Of a stretch of DNA of 39,229 bases, positions 26,022-36,726 are shown piece after piece. Below the pieces are notes generated by a model. It was not told the origin of the DNA. It did no database searches and worked only from the letters and a program-made list of their open reading frames with translations. This stretch comes from Streptobacillus ratti. GTDB lineage: Bacteria > Fusobacteriota > Fusobacteriia > Fusobacteriales > Leptotrichiaceae. The translations under genes were made by a program, and so were the position numbers. The stretch lies in contig NZ_LKKW01000010.1 of NCBI RefSeq assembly GCF_001891165.1, positions 1 through 39,229 on the forward strand, read 5' to 3'. Within the stretch, counting starts at the first letter, position 1; every line of letters begins with the position of its first letter.

Positions 26022-27387
26022 TATTTTCTCCTAAAATTTCTATAACTTTATTCTTAAAATATTTTCCTCTTTCTTCAAAATTTTTAAATTGGTCAAAACT
26101 TGAAGTAGCTGGAGAATAAAGTACTGTAATATCTTCTTCAAAATTTATATTATCTTTAATAGCTTTTATACAATCATCAACTGTTTCAAAAATTGCATAT
26201 TTACTATATCCAACCTTTTTAAGTTCATTTTCTATTAAATATCTATTTTCTCCATATATATATGTAAATTTTATTTTTTTCCCTATTTCTCTACCTAATT
26301 CATATAAAGGGACTTTCTTATCTTCTCCACCACATATTAATATTACATCATTTTCATATGAGGCTATAGCCTTACTAGTTGAGGCTACATTAGTTCCTTT
26401 TGAATCATTTATAAATACTGTATTTGACTTTTGAAAAAAGTTCTCCATTCTATGTTCTATACTTTTTGTTTCTTTTAAAAAGTTTCTAATTACTTTATTA
26501 GGAACTCCACAAATTTTAGCTGTGGCAATTACAAACATCATATTTTCTAAATTATGTTCTCCCTTTAATGCAAGGTCTTTAACTGAAATTAATTTATCTG
26601 CACTTTGACTTAAACTAAATTTAGAATTATACATTTCATTTAAATCTTTCATAACATATATTTGACCGTCTTTAACAAATATACTACCCTTGTTATTAAT
26701 ACTAATATATACTCTTTTAGGGTTTTTATAATTCTCTAATTCCTTAGCTTTGTTATATAGGTTTAAGAAAATAGGGTCATCTACATTAACTATCATCTTA
26801 TCTTTTTTATCTTGATTTGAAAAAATATTAAATTTAGTCATATAATAATCTTCAACATCCTTGTATCTTCCTAAATGGTCAGGTGTTAAATTAATTATTC
26901 CTGAAATATATGGTTTTATTTTAGGATTATTCTCAAGTTGATAGCTACTTAATTCAAGAACTATATAGTCAAGTTCCTTATTTTCTCTAACTATCTCTGC
27001 AAAAGATCTTCCAACATTTCCCCCTAATTCAACATTGAATCCTGATTTTTTAAGCATTTCATATGTTTTAGTACAAGTTGTTGTTTTTCCATTAGTACCT
27101 GTAAAGGCAATAATTTGTATATCCTTATTCATATATTCATATGCTATGTCTATTTCAGAATATATAGGCATATTCTTTGCCATAGCTTTTTTAACAAAGC
27201 TATTTTCAAAAGATATTCCTGGCGATTTAACTATATATTCTATTTCTTTATTTTCAATAATTTCTAATGCTTTATCGGTACTCATTTCTCCAACTTTATC
27301 ATCAACTAGTAGAACTTCTTTTCCTTTTGATTCTAATAAATTTTTAGCTCCTATTCCACTAATACCTGCACCAAATACTATAATCAT
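26014..27387 (-). CDS. murD: UDP-N-acetylmuramoyl-L-alanine:D-glutamate ligase MurD
   Basis: A 457-residue Mur ligase. The N-terminal Rossmann fold begins MIIVFGAGISGIGAK; the ATP loop is AFTGTNGKTTTC (about 93-104); LELSSYQL contains metal-binding residues; NLTPDHLGRY and the C-terminal FINDSKGTNVAS region are typical of MurD. It adds D-glutamate to UDP-MurNAc-L-Ala in the cytoplasm. It follows mraY by nine bases. Confidence 0.96.
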   Translation of the reverse strand: MIIVFGAGISGIGAKNLLESKGKEVLLVDDKVGEMSTDKALEIIENKEIEYIVKSPGISFENSFVKKAMAKNMPIYSEIDIAYEYMNKDIQIIAFTGTNGKTTTCTKTYEMLKKSGFNVELGGNVGRSFAEIVRENKELDYIVLELSSYQLENNPKIKPYISGIINLTPDHLGRYKDVEDYYMTKFNIFSNQDKKDKMIVNVDDPIFLNLYNKAKELENYKNPKRVYISINNKGSIFVKDGQIYVMKDLNEMYNSKFSLSQSADKLISVKDLALKGEHNLENMMFVIATAKICGVPNKVIRNFLKETKSIEHRMENFFQKSNTVFINDSKGTNVASTSKAIASYENDVILICGGEDKKVPLYELGREIGKKIKFTYIYGENRYLIENELKKVGYSKYAIFETVDDCIKAIKDNINFEEDITVLYSPATSSFDQFKNFEERGKYFKNKVIEILGENNV

Positions 27388-27396
27388 TTTTATCTC

Positions 27397-28485
27397 CTAT
27401 CTTAACTTAAGTATCATTAAAGCTAATAATCCAGCAATAATTGTAATAATTAAAAACCTAATAGTTACCTTTGTCTCTGGCATACCTAATTTTTCAAAAT
27501 GATGATGTATAGGTGCCATTTTAAATACTCTTTTTTTAAATTTTCTATATGATATTACTTGTATAATTACAGATAAAGCCTCAACGAAGAAAATTACTCC
27601 CATAATAGGTAAAAGTAATTCTTGTTTTAATAATATGAATATTGTACCTAATAATCCCCCTATAGTAAGTGAGCCTACATCTCCCATAAATACTTGTGCT
27701 GGGAAAAAGTTAAACCATAAAAATCCTAAACACCCTCCGATTATAGAGGCTAAAAATACTGCTATTTCTCCTGCTCCCATTACATAATAAATATTAATAT
27801 ATTCTGACCAGTTATAATGACCAACTGCATAAGCTATCAACATTAATATAGATGATACTACAACTATTTGGCTACTAACTAATCCATCTAAACCATCAGT
27901 TAAATTAACTGCATTTGATGTTCCAACTATTATAAAGAACATAAAGATGAAAAACATAATAGGCCCGACATATATGTATGATTTTTTTATTATAGGGTTA
28001 ATTATTGAAAAATCTATAGTCTTATTTACTAAACCTAAATAATATATGAAAGCAAAAACAATTAAAGTCATTATAGTTTGAAATAAAAGTTTTTTCTTAC
28101 TAGAAAGACCTTTTTTACTTTTAGTTAATTTTAAATAATCATCATATAGACCTATACTAGAAAACACTATAGTCATGAAAAATAGGAAAATAGTAAATTT
28201 ATTAGTAAAATTCCCTGCAATTAAAGTAGAAAACAAAATAGAAGATATGATTAAAAGACCACCCATAGTAGGTGTACCTTGCTTAGAATAATGACTTTCA
28301 GGTCCATCTTCTCTTATAGTATCTCCAAACTTTTTGTATTTTAACCATTTAATAAATGAATTTCCAAATATTATCATAAAAAACAATGAAACACCAAAGG
28401 CAACACCCATTCTTATTGATATATATCTAAATACTCTTAAATATGTGTACTGGTCTATAAATAGACTTTGAATATAGTATAACAT
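27397..28485 (-). CDS. mraY: Phospho-N-acetylmuramoyl-pentapeptide transferase MraY
   Basis: A 362-residue polytopic enzyme that moves phospho-MurNAc-pentapeptide onto undecaprenyl phosphate to make lipid I. Signatures: PTMGGLL near 70, GLYDDYLKLTKSKKGLS (catalytic aspartates), NLTDGLDGL near 195, VFMGDVGSL near 265, and the APIHHHFE box near the end. Its ATG shares one base with the murF stop (TAATG), implying coupled translation. Confidence 0.97.
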   Translation of the reverse strand: MLYYIQSLFIDQYTYLRVFRYISIRMGVAFGVSLFFMIIFGNSFIKWLKYKKFGDTIREDGPESHYSKQGTPTMGGLLIISSILFSTLIAGNFTNKFTIFLFFMTIVFSSIGLYDDYLKLTKSKKGLSSKKKLLFQTIMTLIVFAFIYYLGLVNKTIDFSIINPIIKKSYIYVGPIMFFIFMFFIIVGTSNAVNLTDGLDGLVSSQIVVVSSILMLIAYAVGHYNWSEYINIYYVMGAGEIAVFLASIIGGCLGFLWFNFFPAQVFMGDVGSLTIGGLLGTIFILLKQELLLPIMGVIFFVEALSVIIQVISYRKFKKRVFKMAPIHHHFEKLGMPETKVTIRFLIITIIAGLLALMILKLR

Positions 28486-29705
28486 TAATTGTTTACCTCC
28501 ATTATATCTTCCATTTTCATAGATCTTGATCCTTTTAATAATACAACTTTTTCTTTAGTTGTTTCTATATTATCTATAGCTCTTTTTATTTCCTCTTTAC
28601 TCTCAAAATATTCAAATTTAAAAGAAATATCATCTAAACTACATAATTTTTCATAAAGATATCTCATTCTCTTTCCATAAAGGAATATACTATCAAACTT
28701 AGTTTCTTTTAATACTGTACTTAAATCTTCATGATATTTTTTCTCATCTTTCCCAAGTTCTAACATATCTCCTAAAGAAATTATTTTAAACTTTTCATTA
28801 TATATCTTAGAAAATGTTTCAAGAGAAGCTTTCATAGATATAGGAGAGGCATTATACGCATCATTAATATATGTATATTTACCATTAACTATTTGAAATC
28901 TTCCACTTGTTAATTCTATATTTTCATAACATAAATCTACATATCCCATATACTTAAGTAAACTATCAACTATAGATACATTTAATAAATTATGTTCTCC
29001 TAAAAGATTAGTTTTAATATCTTTTTTAACTTCAACTTTTATTACATCTTCTAATTTAGAAAGAAATTCATCATTCCCATTAACTACAACTTTTTTTGAT
29101 GTATGAGGTATAATTTCTGTTTTAGCTTTAAAAACATTTTCCATAGTTTCTAAATATTCTAAATGCGACTGTCCTATATTAGTTATTATTGAATAATCTG
29201 GTTTAGCTATATCTCCCAGTAAATCAATTTCTCCTAAATCAGACATTCCCATTTCAAGTAATAATATTTCATCACTATCATTTGCTGAAAGTATAGTAAA
29301 TGGTAATCCTATATGGTTATTATAGTTCCCCTGTGTCTTATATACCCTTACTCCCTTATCTCTTAAAACAGAATGCAGTATATCTTTGACTGTTGTTTTA
29401 CCATTTGAACCTGTAATACCAATAACTGTGAATTTATTTCTCTCCCTATATTTTCTAGCAAATTCTTGCATAAATTTAATACTATCTTTCACATAATGTC
29501 CATTATTTAATCTTATTTCTTTTTTATCATAAATCACAAAAGCTCCCATATTTTCTGCTTCTTTTGCATAGTCATTACCTTTATTAATAGCAAAAAACAC
29601 ACTATTTGGGGTTGCTTCTTTAGAATTCATACTAACTTTAAAATCTTCTTTTAAAGAGGGTATTTTTCTTCCTATTAATTCTTCTAATACATTTAATTTA
29701 TTCAT
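28485..29705 (-). CDS. murF: UDP-MurNAc-tripeptide:D-Ala-D-Ala ligase MurF
   Basis: A 406-residue Mur ligase, somewhat shorter than E. coli MurF (452). The N-terminal domain includes the SVFFAINKGNDYAKEA substrate region; the ATP loop is GITGSNGKTTVKD (about 96-108), followed by TQGNYNNHIGLP, LEMGMSDLGEI and NIGQSHLEYL, the classic MurF set. The C-terminal domain has INDAYNASPISMKASL. It completes the pentapeptide precursor. First of the overlapping murF-mraY-murD-ftsW-murG set, with its own probable promoter. Confidence 0.95.
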   Translation of the reverse strand: MNKLNVLEELIGRKIPSLKEDFKVSMNSKEATPNSVFFAINKGNDYAKEAENMGAFVIYDKKEIRLNNGHYVKDSIKFMQEFARKYRERNKFTVIGITGSNGKTTVKDILHSVLRDKGVRVYKTQGNYNNHIGLPFTILSANDSDEILLLEMGMSDLGEIDLLGDIAKPDYSIITNIGQSHLEYLETMENVFKAKTEIIPHTSKKVVVNGNDEFLSKLEDVIKVEVKKDIKTNLLGEHNLLNVSIVDSLLKYMGYVDLCYENIELTSGRFQIVNGKYTYINDAYNASPISMKASLETFSKIYNEKFKIISLGDMLELGKDEKKYHEDLSTVLKETKFDSIFLYGKRMRYLYEKLCSLDDISFKFEYFESKEEIKRAIDNIETTKEKVVLLKGSRSMKMEDIMEVNN

Positions 29706-29744
29706 ATTTAATCAAGGAATTTCCCTTTCTTTTATTATACTTTA

Positions 29745-29750
29745 ATTATA
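29745..29750 (-). promoter_or_regulatory. Extended -10 promoter before murF
   Basis: The minus strand reads TTTGGTATAAT, a perfect TATAAT (29745-29750) with an upstream TG; no good -35 is seen. A second TATAAT lies at 29734-29739. It allows expression of the mur genes independently of the upstream ABC-F gene. Confidence 0.45.
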
Positions 29751-29770
29751 CCAAAAAAAAATAATAAAAA

Positions 29771-31657
29771 CTACTCTAATTCACTCCATAATAATATTAA
29801 TTCATCTTCCATTTTTTTCATGTCATCTATTTCTTTTTGTATGTTAAGCATTTTTTCTAAATCATTAATTTTTCCTGCTAAAATCATTTCTTCATCTAAG
29901 CTCTTAAGTTTTTTAGAAACTTCTTCTAAATCTTTTTCAACTTTTTCTAAATCTTTCTTTCTTTTAATTTCAGCTTTTTGTTTAGCCTTTCTTTCTTCAT
30001 AACTAAGTTTTTCCTCAGTTTTATCTACTACTTCTTTTTTTACCTTAATACTTTCTTTATACTCTCCATAATTACCTTTAAATTCTTCTAAACCATTTTC
30101 AGATAAAAAATATATCTTGTTACACACAGAATCTAAAAAATGTCTGTTATGAGAAATTAAAAGCATCGTTCCCTCATAATCTATTAAAGCATTTTCTAAA
30201 ACTTCTATAGAATATATATCCAAATGGTTAGTTGGTTCATCAAGTATTAATAAATTAGCTTTTTCTTCTATTAATTTAAGTAAAGAAACCCTAACTTTTT
30301 CTCCTCCTGATAATGATGAAATCTGTTTTAACACATCATCACTTGTAAATAGAAAAGAGGCTGCCTTACTTCTTAAATACTCTTCAGTACATAAAAGAGA
30401 ATTATTAATTTCTTGTAAAATATTATTATTTGGATAAAGATTTTGATGATCTTGATCATAATATCCAATATGTACCCTTTCCCCTATCTTAAAATCTCCA
30501 CTATCTTGTTTTAACTTATCCATTAATATTTTTAAAAGTGTTGATTTACCTATTCCATTTTTACCTATTATTCCTACTTTATCTCCTTTGTATAAATCAA
30601 AACTTACATTATTTAAAACTTTCTTATCATCAAAACTCTTACATATCTTATTTACACTTAATACCCTATCTGCTGATTCTGATTTCATTTCAAATTTTAA
30701 TTTCATTCTATTTGGATTAAATACAGGATTTTCCATTCTTTCCATTCTATCAAGTATTGTCTGTCTTCCTCTTGCTTGTTTTGCCTTTATCCCCGCCTTA
30801 TATCTACTTATATATTCTTCTATTTTTCTTATCTTTTCACTTTCTTTTTCAAATCTTTTTATTTCCCCTTTTATATACAATTCTTTTTGTATTACAAAAT
30901 CTGAAAAATTCCCGTTATATTCATAAATTTTCTTATTCTCTATCTCCATTATCTTATTACATACCTCATCTAAAAATATTCTATCATGAGATATTAACAA
31001 GAATGCTTTAGTATATTTTTTTAAATAATCTTCAAGCCACTCTATAGAAACTATGTCCAAATGGTTAGTTGGCTCATCAAGTATTAATAAATCTGGTTCT
31101 TGAAGTAACAATTTAGCAAGTGTAACCCTAGTTTTTTCTCCACCTGAAAGTGAAGATATATTAATATCTTTAAAATTATTTAATTCAAGTCCTTGCATAA
31201 CCTGTTTAATTTTAAATTCTATTTCATATCCACCAGTAGCCTCATATTCATGTTGTAACTTTTCATAATCTTCTAACAATTTTTCTACATCTTCTGATAC
31301 TGCCATTAAAGTATTAAGTCTATTAATCTTAAAAAGCAATTCTTTTTGCCTATAATACACCTCAAGTAATTCCTCATAAACTGTATTTTTATCAGATGAG
31401 AATGTATGGTTTTGAGAAAGATAACCTACTCTAATATTAGGATTAAGAAAAACATTACCTTTTTCATTAACATTTTCTTCCATGCCGTCATGATTTTCTT
31501 TTCCTAGAAGTATTTTAATTAATGATGATTTACCTACACCATTTAATCCTATTAAACCAATTTTATCAGTGTTATTAATACTAAAATTAATGTCTTTTAA
31601 TATATATTCTCCATTGTATTGTTTCCATACATTATTAAATTGTACTAAATTCATCAT
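29771..31657 (-). CDS. ABC-F family ATPase
   Basis: A 628-residue soluble protein with two ABC ATPase domains and no membrane segments, the ABC-F layout. Domain 1: Walker A GLNGVGKSS (about 37-45), signature LSGGEKTRV, Walker B LLILDEPTNHLD. A charged linker (about 255-320, with IRKIEEYISRYKAG and KQARGRQ) is the P-site tRNA interaction motif. Domain 2: GKNGIGKST, LSGGEKVRV, LLILDEPTNHLD. Residues about 540-628 form a Lys/Glu coiled coil, as in Uup/YdiF-type members. ABC-F proteins act on the ribosome, some giving antibiotic resistance; a housekeeping role is more likely here. Two consecutive ATGs exist; the second (31654) is better spaced from AAGGGG. Confidence 0.93.
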   Translation of the reverse strand: MMNLVQFNNVWKQYNGEYILKDINFSINNTDKIGLIGLNGVGKSSLIKILLGKENHDGMEENVNEKGNVFLNPNIRVGYLSQNHTFSSDKNTVYEELLEVYYRQKELLFKINRLNTLMAVSEDVEKLLEDYEKLQHEYEATGGYEIEFKIKQVMQGLELNNFKDINISSLSGGEKTRVTLAKLLLQEPDLLILDEPTNHLDIVSIEWLEDYLKKYTKAFLLISHDRIFLDEVCNKIMEIENKKIYEYNGNFSDFVIQKELYIKGEIKRFEKESEKIRKIEEYISRYKAGIKAKQARGRQTILDRMERMENPVFNPNRMKLKFEMKSESADRVLSVNKICKSFDDKKVLNNVSFDLYKGDKVGIIGKNGIGKSTLLKILMDKLKQDSGDFKIGERVHIGYYDQDHQNLYPNNNILQEINNSLLCTEEYLRSKAASFLFTSDDVLKQISSLSGGEKVRVSLLKLIEEKANLLILDEPTNHLDIYSIEVLENALIDYEGTMLLISHNRHFLDSVCNKIYFLSENGLEEFKGNYGEYKESIKVKKEVVDKTEEKLSYEERKAKQKAEIKRKKDLEKVEKDLEEVSKKLKSLDEEMILAGKINDLEKMLNIQKEIDDMKKMEDELILLWSELE

Positions 31658-31703
31658 TTCCCCTTACATGAAAAATAGTCCCATGAAATTTCATTGAACT
31701 ATC

Positions 31704-32402
31704 TTATTTTATTCTATTTTGATTTATAAATTCATCAATATTTGAACCTTTAAAAGCATTTCTATCAGTAAATCCAGATATACCCCTAACTCTTCCTCTA
31801 TTAGAGTATTGCCAAAAATCCCATCTTTCCTGACTTGGATACCACTTAATATTCCTAATCCATATAGGGTTATCTAAAAATTCATTTTCTATATATGCCT
31901 TATATGTATGTCTAGTAACATATATTATAGCTCTTTTCCTATAATGTCTTTCTAATATATCTATTAAATCCTTTAGCTCCTTATTTACTATCTCCTTTGG
32001 ATACTTAGTTGGTATTTCTAAATCAATTATAGGGGGAAAAGCCTTTTCAACTACAGGTACCTTGGAAATATAGAACTTAGCTTGTTCTTCTCCCTTTGAT
32101 AACATTGAAAAGAAATGATATGCTCCTACTCTAAATCCTGTAAGTTGTGCCTTATTCCAGTTATAGAAAAAATCTCTGTCTAAGTGATCTTTCCCCTCTG
32201 TTGCTTTCATAAATACAAATTTATAGCTTTTATCTATTTGATACCAATTAAGTCTTACCTTATGATGTGATATATCTATACCGTGTATATCATATTTCAC
32301 TGACAAAATATGATTATGATAAAGATAACCTGAAAGTTCCAAATACCAAGCTAATACTCCTAGCATGACTAAAAGTATTAGCATTTTTATTATTCTTCTC
32401 AT
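31704..32402 (-). CDS. Membrane-anchored GH25 muramidase (lysozyme)
   Basis: A 232-residue glycoside hydrolase family 25 protein, an N-acetylmuramidase fold. One N-terminal hydrophobic segment (about 5-22), with no clear cleavage site, should anchor it with the catalytic domain in the periplasm. Catalytic features: GIDISHH (D43), FMKATEG, AYHFF, and the paired acids in IIDLEI (D127 and E129). The C-terminal DFWQYSNRGRVRGISG is the last strand region of GH25. No SH3 or other cell-wall-binding domain is present. It lies between serS and an ABC-F gene at the head of the peptidoglycan genes, suggesting a role in cell-wall remodelling rather than phage lysis. Confidence 0.9.
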   Translation of the reverse strand: MRRIIKMLILLVMLGVLAWYLELSGYLYHNHILSVKYDIHGIDISHHKVRLNWYQIDKSYKFVFMKATEGKDHLDRDFFYNWNKAQLTGFRVGAYHFFSMLSKGEEQAKFYISKVPVVEKAFPPIIDLEIPTKYPKEIVNKELKDLIDILERHYRKRAIIYVTRHTYKAYIENEFLDNPIWIRNIKWYPSQERWDFWQYSNRGRVRGISGFTDRNAFKGSNIDEFINQNRIK

Positions 32403-32410
32403 ATTTCCTC

Positions 32411-34311
<1,901 letters not shown>

Positions 34312-34315
34312 AATT

Positions 34316-35206
34316 TTATCCTTTTAATTCTAAATATATTTCTTCTAGTCTCCTAAATCTATTTCTTATTCCAGATTTAGATATTTTTAATTTATCAGCT
34401 AATTCTTGAAATGAATCTTCATCATACATTAATCTTAATTTAGATAATTCTGACAAAGCCTTAGTTAAATTATCTAAGCCTATTTTTTCATCAATATATT
34501 CTATCATATCTATTTGTTTAATAGAAGCTGACATTTTTTTAGTTTCATTTGCAAGTTCGTAATTCATATTTCTATTTATCTTATTATTCAATTCCTTTTG
34601 AACAGTAACATCTTCATATTCAAAGAATACTTGAAGTCCACCTATCATATGTATAATATCTAAAATATCTTCTGAATTTCTAATATATACAATATTTTTA
34701 TTCTTTTTTTCTGTTTGAAATACTTTTTTATTAATATGTTTTAATAACATATATAGGAACGTTGACGCATCTTCTGTGTCTATAAAAAAATCAAGTGTGT
34801 AACCTTTACTTGGATCTTTAATATATCCTGAATTAAGAAAATATCCTCTTAATATACCTGATACATTTTTATTATCAGAATATTTTTTAAAAGAAAATAG
34901 TTCCTTTAAAAATGCTCCATAATTTTCTTCTATATCTATAATATTAGTTATACTTATTGTGTAAACTCTTGGCTTAGAAAATCTTTTAGCTGTAATATAT
35001 CTAAGTTGTGGAACAAGTTCTGTTACCTTAAGTATATTATTATACACTCTTTGAGCTAATTTTAAATTTTCTGTACTAAATTCTATCCCACTATTTTTTA
35101 TACAGTTTTTAGATAGAAATAGTCCAAAAAGTTCTGCCATAATATCATTTTTATCTATATTTTTTTTATCTAAAATTTCATCTTTTAACTTTGAAGAATA
35201 TGACAT
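34316..35206 (-). CDS. whiA: DNA-binding protein WhiA
   Basis: A 296-residue WhiA homologue: an N-terminal LAGLIDADG-like domain without nuclease residues, then a helix-turn-helix. Seen: RGYFLNSGYIKDPSKGYTLDF (the duplicated homing-endonuclease-fold segment), NRNMNYELANETKKMSASI (the family's conserved N-R-x-x-N-x-E-x-A-N-x-x-K), and the C-terminal HTH ADKLKISKSGIRNRFRRLEEI. In Actinobacteria and Firmicutes it regulates division and cell-wall genes. Here it leads a transcript that reaches toward the mur genes. The usual partners rapZ and yvcK are absent. Confidence 0.9.
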   Translation of the reverse strand: MSYSSKLKDEILDKKNIDKNDIMAELFGLFLSKNCIKNSGIEFSTENLKLAQRVYNNILKVTELVPQLRYITAKRFSKPRVYTISITNIIDIEENYGAFLKELFSFKKYSDNKNVSGILRGYFLNSGYIKDPSKGYTLDFFIDTEDASTFLYMLLKHINKKVFQTEKKNKNIVYIRNSEDILDIIHMIGGLQVFFEYEDVTVQKELNNKINRNMNYELANETKKMSASIKQIDMIEYIDEKIGLDNLTKALSELSKLRLMYDEDSFQELADKLKISKSGIRNRFRRLEEIYLELKG

Positions 35207-35232
35207 AATTTCTCCTATTTAACTTTTTTTAG

Positions 35233-35261
35233 ATTATACCATAATAAAAGCTTGTAGGCAA
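35233..35261 (-). promoter_or_regulatory. Promoter of the whiA operon
   Basis: On the minus strand TTGCCT (35256-35261), a 17-base spacer and a perfect extended -10, TGGTATAAT (hexamer 35233-35238). It lies just beyond the terminator of the preceding secreted-protein operon, ending 26 bp before whiA. Confidence 0.65.
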
Positions 35262-35263
35262 AT

Positions 35264-35290
35264 AAAAAGGCAGTATTTTTCATTACTGCC
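35264..35290 (-). terminator. Terminator of the two-gene secreted-protein operon
   Basis: GGCAGTA (35269-35275) pairs with TACTGCC (35284-35290) around eight bases, followed on the minus strand by TTTTT. It lies just beyond the stop codon at 35297. Confidence 0.85.
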
Positions 35291-35296
35291 CTATCA

Positions 35297-35920
35297 TTAA
35301 AATGTATATCCTGACTCTATTCCTACTACCCCTTTTGTACTACCTGTATAAACTGCTATATTATAGCTATCTTTTAATTTAACACCTAATGATAGTTTTC
35401 CTAAAGATTTTAATACATGTTTTTCATATTTCCACTCTTTTGCTTTAACTTCAAATATTACACCTTTTCCCATTTCTAAACCAGCATATACTTTAACATT
35501 TTCTTTTATTCTGTAATTAAGATTAACTTCTCCACCTAAAATTATACCTGGTATAAATAATGTATCACCATTACCTGATGATCCATTAATTTTTGACCCT
35601 AAAATTGTTGTAATTTTTGGTCCAAAGGTAATATCAATATTTTTACTAGCCTCAATTTTCCATTCAGGTAAAAATGAAATAGCTCCAGAAACAAATTTAA
35701 GTCCATAACCATGTTTATCCATAGCTCCTAAAGAAAGCTCAACCCTATATCTAGGTCCCATTACTTTATTTGAACTAGATGTGTTATATATTCCTGTATT
35801 TCTTTTTTTATTAGAGTCTGTAACAGAAATCTTTTTAATTTCTTGTTTTTTATTATTTGTTTTTGCTGAAAATGAAAATAACCCAACAAATAACATTATT
35901 GATAACAGTAATTTCTTCAT
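35297..35920 (-). CDS. Small outer-membrane beta-barrel-like protein, paralogue A (207 aa)
   Basis: A secreted protein with signal peptide MKKLLLSIMLFVGLFSFSA. The mature part has a Lys-rich linker (about 20-50), then GPRYRVELSLG and alternating-residue strands to a final strand GIESGYTF. A terminal Phe after such a strand is the usual outer-membrane barrel signature. It shares GPRYR, FLPEWK, FGPK, the stretch from GGEVNLNYRIKENVKVYAGLE, and LKDxYNI...YTF with paralogue B next to it, and its ends with the 84-residue gene at 37124. I cannot name a described family. With about 150 residues of barrel it would have eight strands. It follows paralogue B by 15 bases and ends at a strong terminator. 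Confidence 0.75.
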   Translation of the reverse strand: MKKLLLSIMLFVGLFSFSAKTNNKKQEIKKISVTDSNKKRNTGIYNTSSSNKVMGPRYRVELSLGAMDKHGYGLKFVSGAISFLPEWKIEASKNIDITFGPKITTILGSKINGSSGNGDTLFIPGIILGGEVNLNYRIKENVKVYAGLEMGKGVIFEVKAKEWKYEKHVLKSLGKLSLGVKLKDSYNIAVYTGSTKGVVGIESGYTF

Positions 35921-35935
35921 ATATTTTCCTTTCTA

Positions 35936-36502
35936 TTAAAAAGTATAACCTAATTCTACTCCTAGCAATGCTTTAATATCTCCAGTATAAATAGACATAT
36001 TGTATCTATCTTTTAATTTAATACCAAATGCAATTTTACTTATACTAGCAAATTCTAAAGTAGGCTTATTATCTGAACTTGAGCCACCACTTGAACTCAT
36101 TGGAGACGCACTTGTATTTTTGATGAATTTTTGAAATCCTATTCCTGTTCCTGCTTCTAATCCTAAATATATTTTAACATTATTTTTTACTCTATAATTA
36201 AAATCTACTTCTCCACCAATTAATACATTAGACCATATTGCTGGTGAATTTCCATGATCTATAAAATTTACATTTATTGTAGCTTTTGGACCAAAAGTAA
36301 TGTCAAATTTTTCGCTAACTTGTTTTTTCCATTCAGGTAATACTGAAATAGATCCTGAAAAGAACTTGCTCTTTGCTGCTATTTTATCATTAACAAAACC
36401 AAAAGATCCCTCAAGTCTGTATCTTGGTCCAGTAATATCAGCAGAAAAAGAAATTAATCCTCCACCCACAAAAAATAACACTGATAGTAATAATTTTTTC
36501 AT
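35936..36502 (-). CDS. Small outer-membrane beta-barrel-like protein, paralogue B (188 aa)
   Basis: Clear paralogue of the 207-residue protein downstream. The signal peptide is MKKLLLSVLFFVGGGLISFSA, then DITGPRYRLEGSFG starts the barrel; FGPKATINVNF, GGEVDFNYRVKNNVKIYLGLE and the closing LGVELGYTF match paralogue A in order. A Ser/Gly-rich stretch (about 132-146, SASPMSSSGGSSSD) is a probable surface loop not shared with A and may be the variable, exposed part. First of a two-gene operon, with a promoter at 36643-36671 and a 130-base leader holding the remnant of another family member. Confidence 0.75.
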   Translation of the reverse strand: MKKLLLSVLFFVGGGLISFSADITGPRYRLEGSFGFVNDKIAAKSKFFSGSISVLPEWKKQVSEKFDITFGPKATINVNFIDHGNSPAIWSNVLIGGEVDFNYRVKNNVKIYLGLEAGTGIGFQKFIKNTSASPMSSSGGSSSDNKPTLEFASISKIAFGIKLKDRYNMSIYTGDIKALLGVELGYTF

Positions 36503-36517
36503 TATTATTCCTTTCCA

Positions 36518-36577
36518 TTAAAAAGTATATTTTGTTTCAATTATAGCTCTATCACTATTACAAAAAGCTATTATTTA
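36518..36577 (-). pseudogene. Decayed C-terminal tail of a further barrel paralogue
   Basis: The minus strand just before the paralogue B start reads, in frame to a TAA at 36518-36520, IIAFCNSDRAIIETKYTF. This matches the closing strands of the family (YNIAVYTG..GIESGYTF and YNIAFYYNG..GIETGYTF), with the same KYTF/GYTF end and stop. Upstream it is cut off by TAA at 36575-36577, and no further similarity is visible. It is best read as the leftover 3' end of a lost tandem copy, now inside the 5' leader of paralogue B. Confidence 0.6.
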
Positions 36578-36642
36578 CAAATATCAAAAGTATTAATAAG
36601 CTTTTTCCCTCTAAACTCTCTTTTTACTAAATTTCCGATAGA

Positions 36643-36671
36643 ATTATACTATATATTTTTAAGAAAATCAA
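36643..36671 (-). promoter_or_regulatory. Promoter of the paralogue B/A operon
   Basis: On the minus strand TTGATT (36666-36671), a 17-base spacer and perfect TATAAT (36643-36648). It gives a leader of about 134 bases before the paralogue B start, containing the decayed tail at 36518-36577. Confidence 0.65.
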
Positions 36672-36676
36672 TTATG

Positions 36677-36710
36677 AAAAAAAATCACATGCTCAACCAA
36701 AGCATGTGAT
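36677..36710 (-). terminator. Terminator of the lipoprotein operon
   Basis: ATCACATGCT (36684-36693) and AGCATGTGAT (36701-36710) form a perfect 10-bp stem with a seven-base loop, followed on the minus strand by eight T (36677-36684). It is 17 bp beyond the lipoprotein stop. Confidence 0.9.
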
Positions 36711-36726
36711 AAATTAATTTATTTAT

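Noticed and set aside
31683-31694. Palindrome ATGAAATTTCAT between the ABC-F and GH25 genes
   Set aside because: Twelve AT-rich bases with no T run, too short to call a terminator or operator in this background.
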